From: Archivesica marissinica
Lineage: Eukaryota; Mollusca; Bivalvia; Venerida; Vesicomyidae
Direction of reading: 5' to 3'
NCBI GenBank assembly: GCA_014843695.1
Contig: CM026390.1
Coordinates: 60,416,598 to 60,480,597, forward strand
Length of the DNA: 64,000 nt
Shown: positions 56,112 through 64,000 of the stretch, one piece after another
How the letters are laid out: every line of letters begins with the position of its first letter
Numbering within the stretch: the first letter of the stretch is position 1
Made by a program: the position numbers and the translations under genes
The notes under the pieces: model-generated
Database searches by the model: none
The model's input: the letters and a program-made list of their open reading frames with translations, nothing else
Told to the model about the DNA's origin: nothing

Positions 56112-59100
56112 GTGGGTCAAACCCACAGTCCAGATCATGAACCGTTCAATCACAAACCCACAGTCCAGATCATGAACCGTTCAATGACGTCAAACCCACA
56201 GTCCAGATCATGAACCATTCAATCACATCAAACCCACAGTCCAGATCATGAACCATTCAATCACATCAAATACACAGTCCAGATCATGAACCGTTCAATC
56301 ACATCAAACCCACAGTCCAGATCATGAACCATTCAATCACATCAAACCCACAGTCCAGATCATGAACCATTCAATGACGTCAAATCCACAGTCCAGATCA
56401 TGAACCATTCAATTACATCAAACCCACAGTCCAGATCATGAACCATTCAATCACATCAAACCCACAGTCCAGATCATGAACCATTCAATGACGTCAAATC
56501 CACAGTCCAGATCATGAACCGTTCAATGACGTCAAATCCACAGTCCAGATCATGAACCGTTCAATGACGTCAAACCCACAGTCCAGATCATGAACCGTTC
56601 AATGACGTCAAATCCACAGTCCAGATCATGAACCGTTCAATGACGTCAAACCCACAGTCCAGATCATAAACCATTCAATCACATCAAACCCACAGTCCAG
56701 ATCATGAACCGTTCAATGACGTCAAACCCACAGTCCAGATCATGAACCATTCAATGACGTCAAATCCACAGTCCAGATCATGAACCATTCAATGACGTCA
56801 AATCCACAGTCCAGATCATGAACCGTTCAATGACGTCAAACCCACAGTCCAGATCATGAACCGTTCAATGACGTCAAACCCACAGTCCAGATCATGAACC
56901 GTTCAATGACGTCAAACCCACAGTCCAGATCATGAACCGTTCAATGACGTCAAACCCACAGTCCAGATCATGAACCGTTCAATGACGTCAAACCCACAGT
57001 CCAGATCATGAACCATTCAATCACATCAAACCCACAGTCCAGATCATGAACCGTTCAATGACGTCAAACCCACAGTCCAGATCATGAACCGTTCAATGAT
57101 GTCAAACCCACAGTCCAGATCATGAACCATTCAATGACGTCAAACCCACAGTCCAGATCATGAACCGTTCAATCACATCAAACCCACAGTCCAGATCATG
57201 AACCATTCAATCACATCAAATCCACAGTCCAGATCATGAACCGTTCAATCACATCAAATCCACAGTCCAGATCATGAACCGTTCAATCACATCAAATCCA
57301 CAGTCCAGATCATGAACCATTCAATCACATCAAACCCACAGTCCAGATCATGAACCATTCAATCACATCAAACCCACAGTCCAGATCATGAACCGTTCAA
57401 TGACGTCAAATCCACAGTCCAGATCATGAACCATTCAATCACATCAAATCCACAGTCCAGATCATGAACCGTTCAATGACGTCAAATCCACAGTCCAGAT
57501 CATGAACCATTCAATCACATCAAACCCACAGTCCAGATCATGAACCATTCAATCACATCAAACCCACAGTCCAGATCATGAACAATTCAATCACATCAAA
57601 CCCACAGTCCAGATCATGAACAATTCAATCACATCAAACCCACAGTCCAGATCATGAACCGTTCAATGACGTCAAATCCACAGTCATGATCATGAACCAT
57701 TCAATCACATCAAATCCACAGTCCAGATCATGAACCATTCAATCACATCAAACCCACAGTCCAGATCATGAACCATTCAATCACATCAAATCCAGTCCAG
57801 ATCATGAACCATTCAATCACATCAAATCCACAGTCCAGATCATGAACCATTCAATCACAAACCCACAGTCCAGATCATGAACCGTTCAATCACAAACCCA
57901 CAGTCCAGATCATGAACCATTCAATCACAAACCCACAGTCCAGATCATGAACCATTCAATCACATCAAACCCACAGTCCAGATCATGAACCATTCAATCA
58001 CAAACCCACAGTCCAGATCATGAACCATTCAATCACATCAAACCCACAGTCCAGATCATGAACCATTCAATCACAAACCCACAGTCCAGATCATGAACCA
58101 TTCAATCACAAATCCACAGTCCAGATCATGAACCATACAATGACATCAAACCCACAGTCCAGATCATGAACCATTCAATGACATCAAACCCACAGTCCAG
58201 ATCATGAACCATTCAATGACATCAAATCCACAGTCCAGATCATGAACCATTCAATGACATCAAATCCACAGTCCAGATAATGAACCATTCAATCACATCA
58301 AATCCACAGTCCAGATCATGAACCATTCAATGACATCAAACCCACAGTCCAGATCATGAACCGTTCAATGACGTCAAACCCACAGTCCAGATCATGAACC
58401 ATTCAATGACGTCAAACCCACAGTCCAGATCATGAACCGTTCAATGACGTCAAACCCACAGTCCAGATCATGAACCATTCAATCACATCAAACCCACAGT
58501 CCAGATCATGAACCGTTCAATGATGTCAAACCCACAGTCCAGATCATGAACCATTCAATCACATCAAACCCACAGTCCAGATCATGAACCATTCAATCAC
58601 ATCAAACCCACAGTCCAGATCATGAACCATTCAATCACATCAAACCCACAGTCCAGATCATGAACCATTCAATCACGTCAAACCCACAGTCCAGATCATG
58701 AACCGTTCAATCACATCAAACCCACAGTCCAGATCATGAACCATTCAATCACAAACCCACAGTCCAGATCATGAACCATTCAATCACAAACCCACAGTCC
58801 TGATCATGAACCGTTCAATCACAAACCCACAGTCCTGATCATGAACCGTTCAATCACAAACCCACAGTCCAGATCATGAACCATTCAATCACAAACCCAC
58901 AGTCCTGATCATGAACCGTTCAATCACATCAAACCCACAGTCCAGATCATGAACCATTCAATCACATCAAACCCACAGTCCAGATCATGAACCGTTCAAT
59001 CACATCAAATCCACAGTCCAGATCATGAACCATTCAATCACATCAAATCCACAGTCCAGATCATGAACCATTCAATCACATCAAACCCACAGTCCAGATC

Positions 59101-61015
59101 ATGAACCATTCAATCACATCAAACCCACAGTCCAGATCATGAACCATTCAATCACGTCAAATCCACAGTCCAGATCATGAACCATTCAATCACGTCAAAT
59201 CCACAGTCCAGATCATGAACCATTCAATCACATCAAACCCACAGTCCAGATCATGAACCGTTCAATCACATCAAACCCACAGTCCAGATCATGAACCGTT
59301 CAATGACGTCAAACCCACAGTCCAGATCATGAACCATTCAATCACATCAAACCCACAGTCCAGATCATGAACCATTCAATCACATCAAATCCACAGTCCA
59401 GATCATGAACCATTCAATCACATCAAACCCACAGTCCAGATCATGAACCGTTCAATCACATCAAACCCACAGTCCAGATCATGAACCGTTCAATGACGTC
59501 AAACCCACAGTCCAGATCATGAACCGTTCAATGATGTCAAATCCACAGTCCAGATCATGAACCATTCAATCACATCAAACCCACAGTCCAGATCATGAAC
59601 CGTTCAATGACGTCAAATCCACAGTCCAGATCATGAACCATTCAATCACATTAAACCCACAGTCCAGATCATGAACCGTTCAATCACGTCAAACCCACAG
59701 TCCAGATCATGAACCGTTCAATGACATCAAACCCACAGTCCAGATCATGAACCGTTCAATGACGTCAAATCCACAGTCCAGATCATGAACCGTTCAATGA
59801 CGTCAAATCCACAGTCCAGATCATGAACCGTTCAATGACGTCAAATCCACAGTCCAGATCATGAACCATTCAATCACATCAAACCCACAGTCCAGATCAT
59901 GAACCATTCAATCACATCAAATCCACAGTCCAGATCATGAACCATTCAATCACATCAAACCCACAGTCCAGATCATGAACCATTCAATCACATCAAATCC
60001 ACAGTCCAGATCATGAACCATTCAATCACATCAAACCCACAGTCCAGATCATGAACCATTCAATCACATCAAATCCACAGTCCAGATCATGAACCATTCA
60101 ATCACATCAAACCCACAGTCCAGATCATGAACCATTCAATCACATCAAATCCACAGTCCAGATCATGAACCATTCAATCACATCAAACCCACAGTCCAGA
60201 TCATGAACCATTCAATCACATCAAATCCACAGTCCAGATCATGAACCATTCAATCACATCAAACCCACAGTCCAGATCATGAACCATTCAATCACATCAA
60301 ATCCACAGTCCAGATCATGAACCATTCAATCACATCAAACCCACAGTCCAGATCATGAACCGTTCAATGATGTCAAACCCACAGTCCAGATCATGAACCA
60401 TTCAATCACATCAAACCCACAGTCCAGATCATGAACCGTTCAATGACGTCAAACCCACAGTCCAGATCATGAACCGTTCAATGACATCAAACCCACAGTC
60501 AAGATCATGAACAATTCAATCACAAACCCACAGTCCTGATCATGAACCGTTCAATCACATCAAACCCACAGTCCAGATCATGAACCGTTCAATGACATCA
60601 AACCCACAGTCCAGATCATGAACCATTCAATGACGTCAAACCCACAGTCCAGATCATGAACCGTTCAATGACATCAAACCCACAGTCAAGATCATGAACA
60701 ATTCAATCACAAACCCACAGTCCTGATCATGAACCGTTCAATCACATCAAACCCACAGTCCAGATCATGAACCGTTCAATGACATCAAACCCACAGTCCA
60801 GATCATGAACCATTCAATGACGTCAAACCCACAGTCCAGATCATGAACCATTCAATGACGTCAAACCCACAGTCCAGATCATGAACCATTCAATCACGTG
60901 AAACCCACAGTCCAGATCATGAACTGTTCAATGACGTCAAAGCCACAGTCCAGATCATGAACCGTTCAATCATGTGAAACCCACAGTCTTGATCATGAAC
61001 CATTTAACCATGTCA
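56112..61015. repeat. 39-bp minisatellite, about 4.9 kb and 125 copies, CRE-rich
   Basis: Unit: CCCACAGTCCAGATCATGAA, CCATTCAATCACATCAAA. A four-base-shorter variant skips the ATCA. About a third of the units carry TGACGTCA in place of TCACATCA: I count about 34 perfect TGACGTCA palindromes, the consensus binding site for CREB/ATF. These cluster at 56500-57130 and recur sporadically. Blocks of several units also recur, for example 60480-60560 and 60660-60750. Confidence 0.95.
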
Positions 61016-61245
61016 AACCCCATTATACAATAAAACAATGTGCCTGCACTAGGTATGTGCTTGGAATGCTGTTCAATGCTAGTTCACGCATGAGATATAC
61101 AGCTAATTGCAAATACTACCCACAAACTAACATTTGCTGACAGCGTAATGTACATGTATTTATTATATTGCCTTTGATCTGTTAATGAAACATAATATTC
61201 TATGCTTTTCGATGAAATATAGATATTTATATGTGAAATAAAATG

Positions 61246-61390
61246 TTGTTATATTCCACTGGTTGAAAGCAGTGGAATAACATATTGCATTTCTCATTGC
61301 TTTGCATGTGTGGTATCTGGCCGCTTGAAACCCGGGTTGCATTGGTGAGAAGTGCACGCGCTAACCACTGCGCTAATCTGACAGCCAAGC
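61246..61390 (-). mobile_element. tRNA-derived SINE fragment (family D)
   Basis: Reverse strand: GATTAGCGCAGTGGTTAGCG as A box and CCCGGGTTTCAAG as a B-box-like element. A short hairpin, TATTCCACTGGTTGAAAGCA followed by GTGGAATA, lies at its far end. Only one copy is present in the window. Confidence 0.55.
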
Positions 61391-61496
61391 ATTGTTAACA
61401 ACACCCTATGTACAGCCATCCTGTATTTTCACGTGTAGTCGACAACACCCATGATTGTATTACACAAAAGTGAACCAGATATGAAAGGTTTCTTAA

Positions 61497-62034
61497 AGCG
61501 ACACTATATGAGAATAAATATTCGCACAGAAATGAAATAAATATAACACCGTCGTATATGCAAATTGTTTATAAACAAACATAATTATGTAAACAACGCT
61601 TATAAGCTCATACGTGACAACAACGGAAGATGAAACAGCTGTTTAGATGTTTGTTTTGATTTTACGATAAAAGGATGTTGCCATCCGAATGTGCGCAGGG
61701 CGTGGCTAACTGATTCAAGTAAGTCATTTAATGTACGCAGCTAACTGATTCAAGTAAGTCATTTAATGTATGCAGGGCGTGGCAAACTGATTCAAGTAAG
61801 TCATTTAATGTACGCAGGGCAAACTAATTCAAGTAAGTCATTTAATGTATACAGGGCAGGGCAAACTAATTCAATAAGTCATACTTTCAGTTTGCTATAT
61901 AGCTAAAAAAAACACTGTTTACTGACTGAAAATAATAATTGAAATTACAATGGAGGAATGTGTAGTAGCATTGCTCCTTGTATGTAATATTTCAAATTTT
62001 TTAATGATTTTATTCCATACAATGTAGGGTCACT
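61497..62034. mobile_element. TTAA-flanked miniature element, family F3, with internal repeats
   Basis: TTAA lies at 61493-61496 and 62035-62038. The ends are AGCGACACTATATGAG and, inverted, AGTGACCCTACATTG. The right half (AACACTGTTTAC, GAATGTGTAGTAGCATTGCT) is clearly related to family F1. At about 61690-61875 a unit of about 43 bp containing CTGATTCAAGTAAGTCATTT is repeated four to five times. Confidence 0.8.
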
Positions 62035-62293
62035 TTAAGAATTCACGACTAACAATCCGCATTATTTCCACAGCTCATGCAGTATCAGTTATTTAAAAAT
62101 AGTAAAGTTTTCTTTGGAACCGACTTTTTCCCCAATGAGGGACCTCGCTGGTTTTTCTATTATCTCCCTTGGCAGATAAAGTCTGATTTATCCCGAAATG
62201 TATAGCGTTATGAGATGCGTTATGATAAATGCGATATTATCCAAATCATGTTAGTTAATTGATAAAAAATGTTTACAGGTAAGTGCCCATTGG

Positions 62294-62561
62294 TTATGTT
62301 ATATGTTATATTTCGGGTTTTACGCCTGCATCAGCACCATTTCGGGCTATATCGCCGGCGGGCAGTTTACTTAACAACACCTTTCCTGGGCAGGCTCCAG
62401 TGGTTAACCAGTACTTGGGTGCACCAACCTCCGTAAGAGTAAGAAACTACCAACTTGTTCATATAAATGAGACACGGCCTGAGCGGGGCTCGAACCAGTG
62501 ATGATAGGTTACAGTGGTATACAAGTCAGCGACCTTAACCACTCGACCACGGAGGCAGACT
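62294..62561 (-). mobile_element. SINE family B (B4)
   Basis: 268 bp, flanked by AAGTGCCCATTGG (62281-62293) and AAGTACCCATTGG (62562-62574). Its structure is as at 51980-52244, with a small duplication (GTAAGAGTAAG) and a deletion in the head. Confidence 0.92.
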
Positions 62562-62639
62562 AAGTACCCATTGGATATTCTGTAGGATATCTGTCGAGAT
62601 GTAGTAATTTAATAATAATAAGATGCGAAAGTGGATGAA

Positions 62640-62960
62640 CATTGATAGCATGTTGTGCAAAGGAAACAACGATAAAAACAGAGGCACTTAAAGAGGACCT
62701 ACATACTTTTATGGAGTATTCAGGGGAAGTAACTGACCGATGTCTCTCATTGAATGCCATACCTTGGGTAGAGAGATTGGGTAACAATGAGAATCATTAG
62801 TCAGTTACTTCCCCTGAATACTTCTAGAAGTAGATTGGTCCTAACCACTTCAGAGGACCTACCGGTACATATTTTTATGGATATTCAGGGGCAGTAACTG
62901 ACCGAAGTACCACTACACATTGGATATACTGTAAGATATCCGTCGCGATATAGTAACAAA
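62640..62960. repeat. Fold-back dispersed repeat, second copy of the 38.2-kb repeat
   Basis: GGACCTACATACTTTTATGG, AGTATTCAGGGGAAGTAAC is followed by its inverse, GTTACTTCCCCTGAATAC and AGTAGATTGGTCC, and then by a third, direct partial copy. An inverted counterpart lies at 38240-38460. Confidence 0.6.
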
Positions 62961-63501
62961 ATAATAATAAGATGAAAAAGAGGATGATAAAGATAGCATG
63001 GTGTGTGAATGATAAAAACAGAGGAAACCACTTAAGGAGAGCCAACTGAGGGTCTCCCTCCCATTTTGATAAAATCGCAGCTATAATTTCTACGGCAATT
63101 CAACGGATATTGACAAATTTCCAAAATGTCAAGTGAAAAATACCTGTGCCTGCCATTATCAGAATACTTCACTTAAGCCTGGCCGACTTCACAATCATTA
63201 ACAACCCTGGTTATTATACATAACCAAGCTTTAATGTCCTCTAAACAGGAATAGAACACTTCTGAATAACTGCCCGTGTCATTATCACAACCACATGGTT
63301 ATTTTCATTGAGCCTTCGGGTGTTTGTTGATGCGCCAGGCACCCAGTATATATCGCAGCCGTATCAACAATAAGTCTCTACCCATCTGTAACCAACTCCA
63401 GATAGGAATCATTTTGGATCCTGAAAACAGACATCTTTATTATAATATGTACAATGTAGTACACACACTATTGACTAATGACACATTTTGGAAGAGTGCA
63501 G
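62961..63501. other. No gene seen
   Basis: AT-rich spacer; no supported coding sequence. Confidence 0.5.
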
Positions 63502-63515
63502 GGATTTTCTGTACT

Positions 63516-63781
63516 TTATGTTATATTTCAGGTTTTACGCCTGCATCAGCACCATTTTTGGGCTATATCGCCGGCGTGCAGTTTACCTAACAACACCTTT
63601 CCTGGGCAGGCTTCAGCGGTTAACCAGTAATTGGGTGCACCAACCTCCTTAAGAAACTGCCAACTTTTTCATATAAATGAAACACGGTCTGAGCGGAGCT
63701 CGAACCCGTGATCATCAGTGATGATAGGTTACAGTGGTATACAAGTCAGCGACCTTAACCACTCGACCACGGAGGCGGACT
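63516..63781 (-). mobile_element. SINE family B (B5)
   Basis: 266 bp, flanked by an exact GGATTTTCTGTACT duplication at 63502-63515 and 63782-63795, so it is a young insertion. Confidence 0.93.
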
Positions 63782-63834
63782 GGATTTTCTGTACTACCTT
63801 TATGCTTATTATATTACGATTGAATGCAATACAG

Positions 63835-64000
63835 ACGGATCTGTAGTCCAGTAGTAACAACACACTGGACTGGTAATCCAGGGATCACAGGTTCGATCCC
63901 CTGTCTGACCCTAATAAAATTAACAGTTTTTCAGATGGGACTTTAAACCGAGGTCTCGTGTCGGTACTGTACACCATGCACGTAAAAGAACTAGAGGAGA
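63835..64000 (+). mobile_element. SINE family A (A9), runs off the window
   Basis: An intact tRNA-like head (ACGGATCTGTAGTCCAGTAG, GGACTGGTAATCCAGGGATC, B box ACAGGTTCGATCCCC) and core (ATGGGACTTTAAACCGAGG). The 3' part lies beyond the window. Confidence 0.88.

Overview
The window looks like gene-poor DNA from an animal nuclear genome, most likely a bivalve mollusc. It is AT-rich and crowded with tRNA-derived SINEs, small inverted-repeat transposons, decayed LINEs and long minisatellites. The only intact host gene is a single-coding-exon Toll-like receptor, which fits the large receptor families of molluscs. One SINE (about 1216-1443) resembles a family I know from bivalves. The species call is inference and no database search was run.

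Layout. 0-9 kb: small transposons, SINEs, and two copies of a 1,366-bp TTAA-flanked element carrying a 164-aa gene. 9.1-10.2 kb: a 62-bp minisatellite. 10-13 kb: SINEs and TTAA miniature elements. 13.0-15.2 kb: the Toll-like receptor gene. 15.3-18 kb: four to five more miniature elements, one with its 3' end amplified into an 85-bp tandem array. 19.6-21 kb: a third, inverted copy of the 1,366-bp element. 22.5-28.8 kb: degraded, nested LINE retrotransposons. 30.2 kb: a tRNA-Gly(TCC)-like gene. 31-34 kb: a possible LTR and another LINE 3' end. 34-38 kb: a 12/36-bp hierarchical array. 39.7-41.4 kb: a 41-bp array. 42.2-43.6 kb: a 52-bp array. 44.2-45.2 kb: an assembly gap of 1,000 Ns. 45.2-49.2 kb: a 27-bp array. 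50.2-51.2 kb: a 36-bp array. 52-56 kb: SINEs, miniature elements and three small arrays. 56.1-61.0 kb: a 39-bp array rich in perfect TGACGTCA sites. 61-64 kb: SINEs and miniature elements.

Most notable is the 1,366-bp element at 3518-4883, 7079-8444 and 19629-20994. It has TTAA on both sides, inverted ends starting AGGCCTGCAG, and no transposase. It carries one small gene whose C-terminal half resembles the zinc-binding cytoplasmic 'ballast' domain of vertebrate P2X7 receptors. The three copies differ by a handful of substitutions, and I see none of these inside the coding sequence. Copy 1 sits inside a SINE whose own target duplication flanks the whole composite, so the order of insertion is clear.

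The genes do not form a pathway. The Toll-like receptor is a membrane innate-immune receptor. The other coding sequences belong to mobile elements. At least five more miniature-element families here also use TTAA targets, which suggests a TTAA-specific transposase (piggyBac- or Kolobok-like) has been active in this genome.
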